From NCBI RefSeq assembly GCF_016950255.1, contig NZ_JACGFN010000001.1, positions 744,001-808,000 of the forward strand: a stretch of DNA of 64,000 nucleotides. The letters run 5' to 3'. Positions within the stretch are counted from its first letter, which is position 1, and each line of letters opens with the position of its first letter. The notes under the pieces were generated by a model that made no database searches, was not told the DNA's origin, and was given only the letters and a program-made list of their open reading frames with translations. Of the stretch, positions 12,001 through 19,234 are shown piece after piece. The DNA is from Pectobacterium brasiliense (lineage in GTDB: Bacteria > Pseudomonadota > Gammaproteobacteria > Enterobacterales > Enterobacteriaceae). Position numbers and translations under genes: made by a program.

Positions 12001-15000
12001 ACGGCCACGATATCGCCGGCATTCTCCACCGTCTCGCCGACAAGGGTTGCTGCACCGTTGCTGGCGAGGGAGCCCTGATTGGCTAGCTGCGCAGCGCGCA
12101 GCTGCGTGTCGCCGCCGGAAATCAGCGTGCCGCGGTTGTCCAGAACACCGTCTATTGCTCCGTCGTCCTGGCGTGAGGATGACGCATTGAGTTGCTGGAT
12201 ATCTGTCGCCAGCGACAGCGCCATCGGCAGGAATGAGCGTTGACGAGGGGCACCCGCAGGCTCTATGGCGATGTCCATATTGCCTTCGGTCTGAACCCGT
12301 CCCGCATTGCTAAAATGGGCGGCTTGCAGCGTCAGGCTATCTGCCCGCCACTCGCCGTGGTTCGCCGCCTGCGCAGCCTGTAACACCGCCGCGCGCTGCG
12401 TCAGAAGTGTGCCGGTTTGCTGGTTGGTCAGTCCGTGCTGTGCAGTGATGGACAGCGCATCAATCCCCAACAGTTGCCCGGCATTCACGATATCGTCGGC
12501 CTGCAGCGTCAGACTTCCCGCCTGCATCAGGCCGCTATTGTCCACCTGCTGAGCGGTAACCGACCCGTTGCCCTGCGTCAGCACATTACCACTGTTCGTG
12601 ACCGTGCCCACGATGGCGAGCGTCAGTGCATCCCACCCCAGCATTTTGCCCTGATTGGTCAGCGAGGCGGCGTCCAGCGTGACGGTTTTTCCTTCCAGCG
12701 TGCCGCGCTGTTTAACGTCACCGGCCGTTACCGCCAGCGTATTGCTGCCGCTGATGACGCCTGCGTTATCCAGCAGCCCGGTGGTGTTCAGTTGCAGGGT
12801 ATTGATGCCCTGCATGTCGCCGCGGTTGTTCACCTCCGCCGCCGCAACCGACAGGCTGTCGCTGCGCAACGTGCCGATATTATTCAGGCTGTCGCCGAGC
12901 GACAGCGTTAACGTATCAACGCCGGTGATATCGCCGTGGTTTGTCAGTTGATCCAGAGACAGCGCGACCGTGTTCCCCAGCACCGTGCCCTGATTGGTCA
13001 AGTGCTTTCCTTGCAGGGACAGCGCACGACTTTCCCATTGCCCGCCGTTAACCAGCGTGTCGCCATCCAGCGTCAGTGTGCCCGCCGTGTTCAGCAGACC
13101 ATGCCCCTGATAGTCGCCGCGCAGCGACAGCCCCGTCGCCGCCACCACTCGCCCGTCGTTCATTAGCGACACACCGGTCAGCTCAGTACGCCCTAGGCTG
13201 GAGAGCGTGCCCTGATTCTCCATCAGGCGTGCGAACAGCGTGGCATCCCCGCCCGTCGTCAGCGTGCCGCGGTTGATTAACGTCCCTTTGCCGTCAGTAG
13301 CGGGCAGCGTCAGGGATAAGGCGTCATCGCCCTGGATCTGGCCGTCATTGGTAAGATTATTCGCCGTCAGCGTCAGCGCTTTCGCCTGCCACTCTCCGGC
13401 ATTGACGGCTTCTGCTGTCGTTAACGCCGCAGCGCCCTGAGACAGCAGCTTGCCCGCCTGCCGGTTGGTCAGCCCGTTGGCCGCCGTCAGCGTCAGCGAG
13501 GACACGCCGAGGATTTTCCCCGCGTTATCCAGTTCATCCACCTGCAGCGCGACGTTTTTCGCCTGCAAGGTGCCCTGATTGATAAACCGCTGTGCTGACG
13601 TGGTACTGTCACCGTCGCTCAGCAACTCGCCCTGACTGGACAGGTTGCCCGCTATCGCCAGCGTCAGCACGTCCGTGCCCCGCAGCGTGCCCTGATTATC
13701 AAGCTGTACCGCGTCCACATGAAGCCGATTGCCCTGCAGCGTACCGGTATTCGCCAGATGGCCAGTGACAGCCAGCGTCAGCGCATCGCTGCCGTGAAGC
13801 GTACCCTGATTATCAAGCTGTGCCGCATTCGCACGAAGTTCATTACCCTGTAGTGTACCGGCGTTAGCCAGATGGCCAGTCAGGAAGAGCGACAGATTAT
13901 TGATACCGCTGACCGTGCCGCGGTTGTCGAAAGACGCGCCCTCTGCCGTCAGGGTTAACGCCTGCAGCGAGCCCCGGTTCTCGGTCTTCGCCGCCTGAAG
14001 ACGCAGCATCTCCCCGCTGAGCCAGTCGCCACTATTGGTAAAGGTATCGGCGACGGTCAGGTTCACCGCCCCCCGCGCCTGTGCCTGCCCGCTGCTGGTG
14101 AGGGTATTGGCCTGAATCGTCAGGACATTGCCCTGCAACGCACCCGCATTGCTGACTGCATCGCTGTGAATGGTCCAGTTGCCCGCCGTCAACAGGCTGC
14201 CGCGGTTGTCCAGTTGCCCGGCGGTAATCTGTCCGTCGCCGGTAAGACTGGTTTTGCCCGCGTTCAGCCAGCGTTCGGCATTCAGCAGGAACTGCTGCGC
14301 CTGAATACCGCCATCGGTCTCCGCCTGTCCCGCGTTTATCGTCAGGTCGGTGCCCGCCAGCAGCACGCCTTGGGCGGACTGCGTCAGTGAACGCGTGGCG
14401 TCCAGCTGCAGCGCCTTGTCAGCCTGAATCGACCCCTGATTGGCGAGCGTGCCAGTGTGCAGCTGTAAGTCAGGAGCGGTGAGCGTGCCGTCATTGCTGA
14501 CACGGTCGGCAGTCACCTGCAGGGTGTGGCCCGCCTGCATCAGGCTGCGGTTATCCAGTGAGTCATCCAGCTTCAGCGCCAGTTTTTCACCCGCGCTGAG
14601 CGTGCCGCGGTTCACCAGACTGCCGCCGTGCAGCGCCAGCATCTGCCGGGCGTTGATAACGCCGTGGTTCTCAGTCGTCTGGCTGGTCAGGTCAAGTGCG
14701 TTTGCCGTCACCTCACCCTGATTGGTGAACTGGTCAGCCTGTGCGGTCAACGTGGCGGCCTGCAGCGTCCCACCGTTGCTGATACTGCCAGCCAGCAAAA
14801 ACAGCGAGTTATCCGTCAGGATATTGCCCTGATTGTTCAGCACCGTTTGCAGCTCAAGCTTCACGTCATGGCGGGCGCTGAGCAATCCGCGGTTGTCCAG
14901 GCGCTGCGCGTTAACCGTCAACCGCTCGGCGGCGGCCAGCGTGCCGCGGTTCGTTATGTCACCGCCGCTGAACGTCAGCGCCTGCCGCGCGGCGATATCG

Positions 15001-16499
15001 CTGCGGTTATCCAGCACATCCAGCGTCAGCGCGAGGGTTTTCCCTGCCAGCGTGCCGCGCTGTAACAACTGCCCGCCCTCAACACTCAGCGTATTGCCCG
15101 CCGTCAGATTCCCCTGCCAGTCACCCTGCTGCGTGACGCGCACCGTGGCATTGTTTTTCGCCTGAAGCTGGGCGCTGTCGGCACCGTTAAGGGTCTTCGC
15201 TTCCAGCCGCACGTCTTCAGCGCCCGCGCTGCCCGCCAGTGATACCGCGTCGCCGCGCATCTCAAGCGCCGACTCCGCCTTGATGCCGCTTTGCGCATCC
15301 TGCTGCAGCGATTGCCCCGCCTCGACCGTCACCTTTCCCGCGGCAAGCTGGGTATTGCTGAGTGTAACGCCGTCACCTTTGAGAGAGAGTTGATTGGCAG
15401 ATTTGACCGTGCCATGTGCATCCACGCCGGCACTGATAACACTGTTGTGCGCGTTCAGCGCCCCGTCTGAGCGGAGAGCGATATCCTTCCCGGCACGCAG
15501 CGTCGCGTCCTGCAGCGTGATGTCCTGCCTCGCTTTCAGCGTCAGGGTTTCACCTGCCTGCTGTTTGCCCCGCAGCGCCAGCGCGTCGGCGTCGGCCTGA
15601 ATACTGCCTTTCGCCACCGCATCGCCGAGGCTGAGTTTACCGTTGGCCGACAGCGTGATATCCCCGCTGCGCGCGCTCAGATTGCCGACGTTAACGCCCA
15701 CGCCTTTATCGCTGGAAACCAGCTTGATGCGGTTGGTGTACATTCCGCCGAGTGCGCCCGTATCGAGCGCGACTTTTACATGACTGCCAGCCACGCCGCT
15801 GTCCGCCGCCTGCGCGGTGACCGAACCATTGGCATCGACCTGATTAGCCCCCAGCACAATCCGCGCATCGTTGGCATTCAGCCCGGCATCAATCTGCGCG
15901 GTGCGGGCAATCAGGCTGAGGTAGTCGCTCTTGCTCGCATCCAGCCCCTGCCCGGTCAGCGTGATATCGCCGCGTTTCACGTCGATATGCTGCAGGTTAC
16001 CCTGCGCATCCAGCTGCGGTTTACCGGTGGTCAGCGTCACCTGCGGGGTGTTGATAAAGCCGCAGCCGTCGCAGGTAATGCCGTTGGGGTTGGCAACAAT
16101 CACGCTGGCATGCTTGCCGCCCACTTCCAGGTAGCCCGCCAGCGTACTGCGGTTGGTGGACACCACTTCGTTGATGATGGCGTCGGCGGCTTTGCCCTTC
16201 AGGTTGGGGTTGTTCTGGATCAGCCCGCCGAGCTGGGTCGGATTGAGCTGTTCTGTACCGTTATTCAGGATCAGACCGGGCTTGTCGACGTTAAAATCGT
16301 GGTACTGGTTGTGGGAGATCCCCGCGCTGTTTGGCGTGGCGATATTGATGACCGGGACGCCGTTACCAGCCTGATCCAGCGCGGTATTGCCCGTCGCGAC
16401 CTGCACCCCCGCCGCCATCGCCGGCAGCAGTGGCTGAAATGCAATCAGGTGGATCAGCGTATACGCCAGCAGGCGCTGTGTGGTTTTTATTGGTTTCAT
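1..16499 (-). CDS. hecA: giant two-partner-secreted filamentous hemagglutinin/adhesin, HecA/CdiA type (partial, 3' end outside window)
   Basis: This is a surface exoprotein exported by the outer-membrane partner HecB. The ATG at 16499 follows a GGGGA-like ribosome site, and the frame was open at every stretch I checked between there and base 1, giving at least about 5,499 residues. Residues 1-30 form a long signal peptide. A TPS domain follows, with NPNL near residue 97 and NPNGI near 136. Next comes a very long beta-helix region (about 3.8-15.6 kb) of coils resembling LTNQGxL. After it come an AT-rich patch (3.24-3.77 kb), three 56-residue repeats, a domain like the Tyr/Pro-rich segment of CdiA (about 1.6-2.2 kb), and a second hemagglutinin-repeat region (1-1.6 kb). 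This order matches CdiA (FHA-1, receptor-binding, YP, FHA-2). The pretoxin and toxin parts would lie beyond base 1. It may be a plain adhesin (HecA) or a contact-dependent inhibition protein; the window cannot decide. Confidence 0.9.
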   Translation of the reverse strand, partial: MKPIKTTQRLLAYTLIHLIAFQPLLPAMAAGVQVATGNTALDQAGNGVPVINIATPNSAGISHNQYHDFNVDKPGLILNNGTEQLNPTQLGGLIQNNPNLKGKAADAIINEVVSTNRSTLAGYLEVGGKHASVIVANPNGITCDGCGFINTPQVTLTTGKPQLDAQGNLQHIDVKRGDITLTGQGLDASKSDYLSLIARTAQIDAGLNANDARIVLGANQVDANGSVTAQAADSGVAGSHVKVALDTGALGGMYTNRIKLVSSDKGVGVNVGNLSARSGDITLSANGKLSLGDAVAKGSIQADADALALRGKQQAGETLTLKARQDITLQDATLRAGKDIALRSDGALNAHNSVISAGVDAHGTVKSANQLSLKGDGVTLSNTQLAAGKVTVEAGQSLQQDAQSGIKAESALEMRGDAVSLAGSAGAEDVRLEAKTLNGADSAQLQAKNNATVRVTQQGDWQGNLTAGNTLSVEGGQLLQRGTLAGKTLALTLDVLDNRSDIAARQALTFSGGDITNRGTLAAAERLTVNAQRLDNRGLLSARHDVKLELQTVLNNQGNILTDNSLFLLAGSISNGGTLQAATLTAQADQFTNQGEVTANALDLTSQTTENHGVINARQMLALHGGSLVNRGTLSAGEKLALKLDDSLDNRSLMQAGHTLQVTADRVSNDGTLTAPDLQLHTGTLANQGSIQADKALQLDATRSLTQSAQGVLLAGTDLTINAGQAETDGGIQAQQFLLNAERWLNAGKTSLTGDGQITAGQLDNRGSLLTAGNWTIHSDAVSNAGALQGNVLTIQANTLTSSGQAQARGAVNLTVADTFTNSGDWLSGEMLRLQAAKTENRGSLQALTLTAEGASFDNRGTVSGINNLSLFLTGHLANAGTLQGNELRANAAQLDNQGTLHGSDALTLAVTGHLANTGTLQGNRLHVDAVQLDNQGTLRGTDVLTLAIAGNLSSQGELLSDGDSTTSAQRFINQGTLQAKNVALQVDELDNAGKILGVSSLTLTAANGLTNRQAGKLLSQGAAALTTAEAVNAGEWQAKALTLTANNLTNDGQIQGDDALSLTLPATDGKGTLINRGTLTTGGDATLFARLMENQGTLSSLGRTELTGVSLMNDGRVVAATGLSLRGDYQGHGLLNTAGTLTLDGDTLVNGGQWESRALSLQGKHLTNQGTVLGNTVALSLDQLTNHGDITGVDTLTLSLGDSLNNIGTLRSDSLSVAAAEVNNRGDMQGINTLQLNTTGLLDNAGVISGSNTLAVTAGDVKQRGTLEGKTVTLDAASLTNQGKMLGWDALTLAIVGTVTNSGNVLTQGNGSVTAQQVDNSGLMQAGSLTLQADDIVNAGQLLGIDALSITAQHGLTNQQTGTLLTQRAAVLQAAQAANHGEWRADSLTLQAAHFSNAGRVQTEGNMDIAIEPAGAPRQRSFLPMALSLATDIQQLNASSSRQDDGAIDGVLDNRGTLISGGDTQLRAAQLANQGSLASNGAATLVGETVENAGDIVAVTGLSLAGNYQGHGTLQTDGLLDWSGTTLTNRGRWQANAIRLQGYALDNQGTLLGVDALTLSIRDTARNQGKLLSQGDSTLTASRLENRGQWQAKTLTLTADDVENAGQLLGLSALSLTAKNTLSNAQTGTLLTQGLAVVHAANADNDGEWQADSLTLNAQQLTNRGHLQGDQSLTLTLANGDVDNKGTLWSKYATIAARTLTNTGEMTGVNGLQLTLDDALTNQGALSSHHLTAQADRLDNRGKINGLDRLELTVGNSLDNQGSLYGAALALNANDLTNHGTLTGVDSLSLNLNGTLNNIRDISSNALTLRANDVVNHGTLTGVNGLTLQLGNQLDNQGALNSQALAIAARDVTNGGQLNGTRSLQLTLDDGLTNTGDLSSQRIDIRAADVLNHGQVLGSDDLQLDLRNTLDNRGLISGSTTLDIVANHIDQQGTLEARALTVDAQTLDNHGKMLGVDALTLAIAETARNQGKWLSQGTSTLTADRVDNHGQWQAGDLTLQASELTNRGQIFGIDALSLSAANGLTNQQNATLLSQGLAVLRAASVINDGDAQADRLTFEAQQLTNRGRMQGDNGLAITLDRANPASRLTNQGTLLSGGDGWLSAGLLDNQGTVSGVGTLTLDSDAINNAGNVMADGALTLNGDYQGAGLLHTADTLTLHGNQLRNSGRWESRALALNGGSFSNAGTVIGERGITLELRDGLTVGGTGQLLTNGALQAQAGTVMNDGRWQGNTLTLTAEDVGNDGQLLGLSALTLTAKNTLSNAQTGTLLTQGLAVLHAASADNDGEWQADSLTLYAQTLNNRGHLQGDQSLTLTLANGDVDNKGTLWSKFADIAVRSLTNAGEMTGVNGLQLTLDDALTNQGRLSSYNLIAQAGRLDNRGKINGLDRLELTVGNSLDNQGTLYGAVLALNANDLTNRGTLTGVDSLSLNLNGTLNNTRDISSNALTLRAHDVFNHGTLTGVNGLTLELGNQLDNQGALNSQALSITANDLTNDGQINGTRDLQLALDGTLTNTGDLTSQRIDIRAADVLNHGQVLGADNLQLDLRNTLDNRGLISGTTTLDIVANHIDQQGTLEARALTVDAQTLDNHGKMLGVDALTLAIAETARNQGKWLSQGTSMLTADRVDNHGQWQAGDLTLQASELTNRGQIFGIDALSLSAANDLTNQQNGKLLSQGLAVLRTASVTNDGDVQAGRLTFEAQQLTNRGRMQGDNGLAVTLDRANPASVLTNQGTLLSGGDGWLSASQLDNQGTVSGVGTLTLDSDAINNAGNVMADGALTLNGDYQGAGLLHTADTLTLHGNQLRNSGRWESRALALNGGSFSNAGTVIGERGITLELRDGLTVGGTGQLLTNGALQAQAGTVMNDGRWQGNTLTLTADEVENAGQLLGLSALTLTAKSRLDNAKTGQLLTQGLAVLNVAEASNEGEWQADSLTLNAQQLTNTGHIQGDQSLKLTLANGDVTNQGTLWSKLATIAARTLTNAGEMTGVDGLQLTLDDALTNQGSLSSYYLTAQVDRLDNRGKINGLDQLELTVGDSLTNTGTLYGTALALNANDLTNHGTLTGMDSLSLNLNGTLNNARDISSNALTLKANDVVNHGTLTGVNGLTLELGNQLDNQGALNSQALAIAARDVTNGGLLNGTSSLQLTLDGTLTNTGDLTSQRIDIRAADVLNHGQVLGSDDLQLDLRNTLDNRGLISGSTTLGIVANHIGQQGTLEARALKVDAETLNNQGKMLGVDALALAIAGTARNQGKWLSQGTSTLTADRVDNHGQWQAGDITLQANDVINSGQIFGLDALSLSAANGLTNQQNATLLSQGVAVLRAATVTNDGDVQADRLTFEAQQLTNRGRMQGDNGLAITLDRANPASLLTNQGTLLSGGDGWLSAGLLDNQGTVSGVGTLTLDSGAINNAGTVIADGALSLNGDYQGAGLLHTADTLTLHGNQLRNSGRWESRALALNGSSFNNTGTVIGERGITLELRDGLTVSGTGQLLTNGTLQVQAGTVLNDGFWQGNTLALFANDLTNGGTLLGQDGLRLELPGTYQGNAQSRLLSDGEAVITANRLTQSGEIAAGTLNLTTNTLDNRGRVLGSNGLTVTNRDELINHAGAELLTNGAGHLDSGSLRNAGTLQTNDLQLRANEIDNQGRIQGTDALRLLDVLRYVGDKSSQLLSKGAATLQTKQTENAGLWQAGTLTLDGDTFSNSGTVAGLNRLLLNGDALNNQGELFSQGAVTLTGKRLENGGTLTGIGGFTLKLTDRVDNLATGRLLSGGTGELTTGVLSNQGLWQSDALHLTARDLEQQGNLLGVQRGTLQLSGTYQGAQGSQLVSGGDLSLTAHDITNRGQIQGSTLTLGTDELTNHGTLRGDSALNATVSSQFTNASQSRLSSDGTLNVQATTLANQGDIKAGTTTLTGHTVTNGGTVQGIAALQLDATDRIVNQQAGQLLSDGTTTLNAVAVDNLGWLQGRGLVVNTTQLTQQGSLMAQDKLTLKIPQWVNNGLVQAGELEIIADELDNHGTLLGLTQLALQTQRLINRQGAKLYSAQDLRLKTQELQQNGQLVALGNLSADITGSLVFTQSMAAGKQLALNVAGDLDQRGTLQGQSVQLTSTGTLTHQGRILAGGGESRLSAKDIVQLEAGSVQAGGNLTLISDNTLNNKGLIGTTGDLLVQAGGVLHNSSMLYAGGNIRLLSDSLTNVFGTILAGNNLRIQRDDQGNASTSLLNSSGTIETQSGDITINTGTLTNQREGLVVTESESTTESVPDWVGKTDAYIPIDWFNKEDYGVYVSGWWETLPGSQYWFMYAPYEHLEYIKVVTQSKEEKVVSQGREGELKAFGNISIVTQNLINNASQIVANNDISIEGEILNNTSYHTGSLNEYLTYRYYDAIYVERGINPGPVAFPTGDNDVASGKYRYAVDISDNKIWYILVGTPTTEKTVGESYNALIQAGGTITVDVKQDISNTTLQPGSDGFMPATTKPVLDAIATLSPLQKQTTRQMVSQDSSFNAGAVDVTKAGSGPAALSGNAAGVNATGKTVTLTQQSGSALQAGAQADNITAAIATPNATGPLTLNTGDAVVLSPSASGHVSNPDAVTLTPQAGTALHAGAQADNISAVIAAPTATGPLTLNTGDAVVLSPSASGHVSHPDTVTLTPQASTALHAGAQADNITATITTPNAAGPLTLNTGDAVALQPSTSGHVSNPDAVALSSTGQRPDGGKSLTPVNVDNTATGITIAGTVDTPAALATPGMAAIDEPKPTVSADTLPGGATPSAPPQLSAADLLSAIGNGLQNLSTNPLAEYPLPTGNSGLLVVDPNADSRYLIHTNPKLEQLGQVDNALFSDLQTLLGQQPSTVVPVETRSQWTQADRVLGSSYLLDKLNLDADHDYRFLGDAEFDTRYISQAVLKQSGQRYLNGTGSDLQQMQKLLDNAAAAQTGMNLQLGVSLTPDQVANLSQSLVWWENIEVNGQTVLAPKLYLAQADKSNLQGSAIVANKVELNAGGSITNSGTLRAVDVLAIASGDKIDNHEGGLIKSDGGLNLVALNNITNSGSRIEGNTLQLASINGDIINRTESRNFQTAQPTSSRSGTGSLTFTELGKTAEIVAGNSLTLSAGKDIRNVAATLNAGQDMALNAKGNVAIEALTLTNNRVDIGWGSSNTALNTAVQGSTVTAGGTLKAVAGQDIQIDASALSGGTALALAAGNDIRLTAQDTLKETFYQGGSTAQRRTQEVANSQLLSGGDLNLVAGRDVLSEAASLNAKGTATLAAGRDLNLLSETEETYSGNWWNRHADWQQNITQQSTELTAGKGLNLQAGRDINLQAAQGVASGAVTAQAGNNINLLSATETQHTFFEETQVKKKRFSKTVTHTLRETLQTDEKGSLLSGDSVTMAANQDINLQGSSVVGDKQVTLLADNDVNTAASIENYQNYEEHSKKKSGLFSGGGIGFTIGSTSTSQKLRDQAATQSQSISTLGSTTDSVTVKAGNDVTISGTDMVAGKDIFLQGNNVTIDPGYDT
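2425..2928 (-). repeat. three 168-bp (56-residue) repeats in hecA linker
   Basis: The units 2425-2592, 2593-2760 and 2761-2928 line up at exact 168-bp spacing; for example GCGTC(A/G)CCGGT recurs at 2473, 2641 and 2809. The encoded 56-residue unit is rich in Ala, Thr, Ser, Pro and Gly, with motifs such as LTLNTGDAV and SASGHVS. It lies between the AT-rich patch and the YP-like domain and looks like a repeated extracellular spacer. Confidence 0.88.
3241..3770 (-). other. AT-rich, compositionally distinct in-frame segment of hecA at the receptor-binding position
   Basis: The sequence changes from GC-rich beta-helix repeats to markedly AT-rich DNA, then back. I checked the hecA frame codon by codon from 3243 to 3660 and found no stop. 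The encoded segment is rich in Tyr, Trp, Ile, Asn and Glu (for example WYILVGTP and YGVYVSGWWE), unlike its flanks. In CdiA proteins the receptor-binding domain occupies this place between FHA-1 and the YP domain, and it varies between strains. The assignment to that role is by position only. Confidence 0.6.
5971..11712 (-). repeat. three tandem 1,914-bp repeats inside hecA
   Basis: Landmark sequences recur at exact 1,914-bp offsets. One segment containing TTGATTGCCATGCAGCGTC starts near 6181, 8095 and 10009, and another near 7671, 9585 and 11499. Homology starts near 5971 and stops near 11712, which is 3 x 1,914 bp, so three whole units of 638 residues are present (5971-7884, 7885-9798, 9799-11712). 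The unit length is a multiple of three and the frame is kept. Copies differ by scattered substitutions and are not identical. Each unit is itself built from degenerate short beta-helix coils. Confidence 0.92.
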
Positions 16500-16549
16500 C
16501 CCTGATCCCCAGTCTTAATGATTACTCATGAACAACGAAAAGTTAAAAA

Positions 16550-18214
16550 TTAAAAAGACAGCCCAACGCGGTAATACACCACGGCACTATCCGGTTTTAG
16601 CCAGTCAGGATGTGCCAATGGCCAGCCAACCGTGATTTGTTGTGATAGATATTGATTCGCGACACCCGCGCCTACCGCCGCACCCCACAAGGTACCTGCC
16701 GATTCGCTGTCGGCCTGATGTGAGAAAAGATGCCCGCCGTCAACCGCCGCCGTTAGGGTGACGCTGCCCAGCAGCGGCAGTTGCGCCGCTCGCCAGTTGA
16801 CTTCGTTGCGCCAGTAGCCACCGCGATTGCCTGAGAGATACTGCTCTTTGAAACCGCGAACGGAGGTTTCCCCGCCCAGCGTGACCTGTTCGCTGCCATA
16901 CAGGCGCTGCGGTGAGTACTGACCGTAGAAGTTGGTGAGATAATGAAGGTTGTCAGCAATCGGGTAGTAATAACTGGCCGCCAGCGTCACTTTGTTGAAC
17001 TCAGCGCGCAGCGCATCATCAGATTTTCCTTCATCGCTTTCTGCACCGAACCAGCGCGTTCCCCTGCTGTAAGCAGGATTGAGCGTCGCCAGCCCGCCCC
17101 ACAGCTTCTGGCTGTGGTTGATGCCGATAATCGCGCTGCTGAGTTTACGGCTGCTGGATTGCAGCAGCACATCGTTCAGGTAGTTCTTTCCGATACGGTG
17201 CGACAGGCCCGCCGAGAGGCTGGTTTTCATGTCGCCGTTGCGAAACATCACGCGTGACAGAGTGGCGCGGTGCGTCTGGCTGTCACCGGTTGAATGCCAG
17301 AGAAAATCCCGGTTGATGAAATCGTTACGGTAACGACTTTGAGAATAGTCGTAGCTGAGCGTCCAGTAACCATAGGGCAACGACACACCCGCTTGCAGGC
17401 TTTCGACATTGCGGCTATCGCGAAACTCGCTGCTGTGCCCGCCGTTGACAAACCACTGGTCAGCCAGCCCCAGCACGTTATCCGCCCACAGGCCGCCGCT
17501 TAGCTGCTGCTCTCCGGTGCTTTTTTGCCCGCTATTATCAAAACCGATGTTTGCCGTCAGCGGAATTTGCTTTTTACTGGTCAGGTTGACGATGGAATAG
17601 CCGGGCTGGCTACCGGGCTGAATTTCGATGCTCACCTGCTGCGTCGGCATGCGGTTGAGCTGTTCCATGCCCTGTTCGATATCCCGGAGATTGAGAATTT
17701 TGCCTTCCAGCCCCGGGAAAACCTGTTTTAATGCCCACGTTGATTGGTTATTAAGATTAATAGATTCGAGACGGCCTTCCAGAATATCGATCTGTAATAC
17801 GCCGCCAGAAAGATCTTGCTCAGCAATAAAGGCTCGACTGGTAATATAACCCCGTTCGATATACCAATTACTGACGTCATGAATCAGCTGATTTATATCG
17901 TTAACATTAAGGCAACGATTAATATAATCTTTATTTAACTTATTTTTATCTTTTTCACGCAGCAGAGAGCTATTGTGATAATTAATATCCTTAATGAAAA
18001 AGCAGTGCCCGGCATCGCTTCCGCCATTAGGATTTATTGTCGTTTGAGGTTGATTTAACTGTAATAAAGCATCGCGCTGCTGCCGAGACTGGTCAATCAC
18101 CTCGGCCTGCCGCTGCTGAATGTCATTTCGGTCTGCCGGATTAAGCGGCGCAGAGAATACAGTATAAGAAAATAGCGCAGGCATGATAACGATCAGCCTG
18201 AAAAAACCACGCAT
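16550..18214 (-). CDS. hecB: two-partner secretion outer-membrane transporter (TpsB / ShlB family)
   Basis: This 554-residue Omp85-family protein recognises the TPS domain of HecA and threads it across the outer membrane. Residues 1-23 are a signal peptide. A polypeptide-transport-associated region (about residues 75-200) follows, then a beta-barrel running to a C-terminal Phe. The conserved VRGF motif of the TpsB barrel is near residue 451. I chose the ATG at 18214, which has AGGG eight bases upstream and a clean signal peptide; longer starts up to 18274 are possible. hecB lies immediately upstream of hecA with a 50-bp gap, so the pair is probably co-transcribed. No Hrp box was found upstream. 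Confidence 0.93.
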   Translation of the reverse strand: MRGFFRLIVIMPALFSYTVFSAPLNPADRNDIQQRQAEVIDQSRQQRDALLQLNQPQTTINPNGGSDAGHCFFIKDINYHNSSLLREKDKNKLNKDYINRCLNVNDINQLIHDVSNWYIERGYITSRAFIAEQDLSGGVLQIDILEGRLESINLNNQSTWALKQVFPGLEGKILNLRDIEQGMEQLNRMPTQQVSIEIQPGSQPGYSIVNLTSKKQIPLTANIGFDNSGQKSTGEQQLSGGLWADNVLGLADQWFVNGGHSSEFRDSRNVESLQAGVSLPYGYWTLSYDYSQSRYRNDFINRDFLWHSTGDSQTHRATLSRVMFRNGDMKTSLSAGLSHRIGKNYLNDVLLQSSSRKLSSAIIGINHSQKLWGGLATLNPAYSRGTRWFGAESDEGKSDDALRAEFNKVTLAASYYYPIADNLHYLTNFYGQYSPQRLYGSEQVTLGGETSVRGFKEQYLSGNRGGYWRNEVNWRAAQLPLLGSVTLTAAVDGGHLFSHQADSESAGTLWGAAVGAGVANQYLSQQITVGWPLAHPDWLKPDSAVVYYRVGLSF

Positions 18215-18548
18215 GGCTTCATCCCTGATAATAATTTTTTTCGGCATAGTAGAACCGTTAATTACCAAGCTCAATATGTCAGGTAATATATAATTTTATG
18301 ACAATGGGTTTGCGTTAAGTCGCGATAAAATATTTTCTTAACCAATAATTTTAGATTGGTTACGCCTCGTCATACTATGCTGCGTATTTCATGACCTTTT
18401 CTTGTCAATTCTTCACCCATGCGATACCTCACCCCATAGCCTCGTTGATGCATCATATTGTATATTAGCGCCTCGTCGCCGCAGGTCGTTGCGGTGCGAA
18501 CTCATGTTTATCTCATCACGTTGCGCGGCGCTTCTCTCTGGGGGAACA
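18215..18548. other. intergenic region between divergent hecB and GntR regulator gene
   Basis: This AT-rich spacer of about 330 bp must hold promoters for the divergent hecB-hecA and regulator genes. No Hrp box, clear palindrome or RNA structure was recognised. Part of it is readable as an N-terminal extension of the regulator (starts at 18402 or 18504), but the ribosome site favours the later start. Confidence 0.5.
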
Positions 18549-19214
18549 GTGAATTATCCAATTGGGCAGATCAATCACAGCTATCTGGGTTCCAGCGTTT
18601 ATACCATGCTGCGTGAAGCGTTAATTACCGGCCAACTCAAACCGGACGATCGTTTGAGAATTCGGGAACTCGCCGCACAGGTTGGTACCAGCGTCACGCC
18701 GGTGCGAGATGCGATCCTGCAACTGGCAAAAGAACAGGCGCTGGTGCTCAAGACGCCGCGCGATATCCGCGTCCCTCAATTGACCGAAGCCCAGTTTATC
18801 GAGATCCGCACATTGCGGCTGGCGCTGGAAGGCACGGGAGCCGAGCAGGCTGCTGCGCATATTACGCCGAAGACGCTGGAGCAGATTGAAGAGAATATTC
18901 GCCAGAATCGTCTGGCGATTGACGAGAAAAATCTACGCGAAGCGCTGCGGTTAAATAGCGAATTTCACCTGTTTCTGGCGCAGGCAGCGCGTATGCCGCT
19001 GTTGACGCAGTTTATCGGTAGCCTGTGGATGCGCACCGGCCCGCTGATTGCGCAGGCCTATGCGCATTTTTCCGTGCAAATGGCGATCGAACATCACGAA
19101 GAGGTCTTCGCGGCGCTACAGCAGAGCGATGCCAGCGCCGCTCGACAGGCCATCCAATCCGATATTCTGGACGGCAGCGAAACGATGCTGGCCTTTATTG
19201 CCATCGATCAATAG
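18549..19214 (+). CDS. GntR-family transcriptional regulator, FCD (FadR) subfamily
   Basis: A 221-residue DNA-binding regulator. An N-terminal winged helix (about residues 14-75, with the typical RIRELAAQVGTSVTPVRDAI helix-turn-helix) is followed by an all-helical FCD effector domain (about 85-215) with scattered His residues that usually bind metal or a carboxylate ligand. I chose the GTG at 18549 because GGGGG lies just upstream and the protein then has normal family length; in-frame ATGs at 18402 and 18504 are alternatives. It is divergent from hecB and convergent with dspF, with a 20-bp gap. Its ligand and targets are unknown; control of hecBA is possible from position only. Confidence 0.85.
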   Translation: MNYPIGQINHSYLGSSVYTMLREALITGQLKPDDRLRIRELAAQVGTSVTPVRDAILQLAKEQALVLKTPRDIRVPQLTEAQFIEIRTLRLALEGTGAEQAAAHITPKTLEQIEENIRQNRLAIDEKNLREALRLNSEFHLFLAQAARMPLLTQFIGSLWMRTGPLIAQAYAHFSVQMAIEHHEEVFAALQQSDASAARQAIQSDILDGSETMLAFIAIDQ

Positions 19215-19234
19215 CATGACGTGGCTCAACCGCG

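Noticed and set aside
252..16505. Many plus-strand open frames of 60-240 codons across 0.2-16.5 kb
   Set aside because: They are antisense shadows of hecA, whose repetitive GC-rich codons lack stops on the other strand; they recur at 1,914-bp intervals with the repeats.
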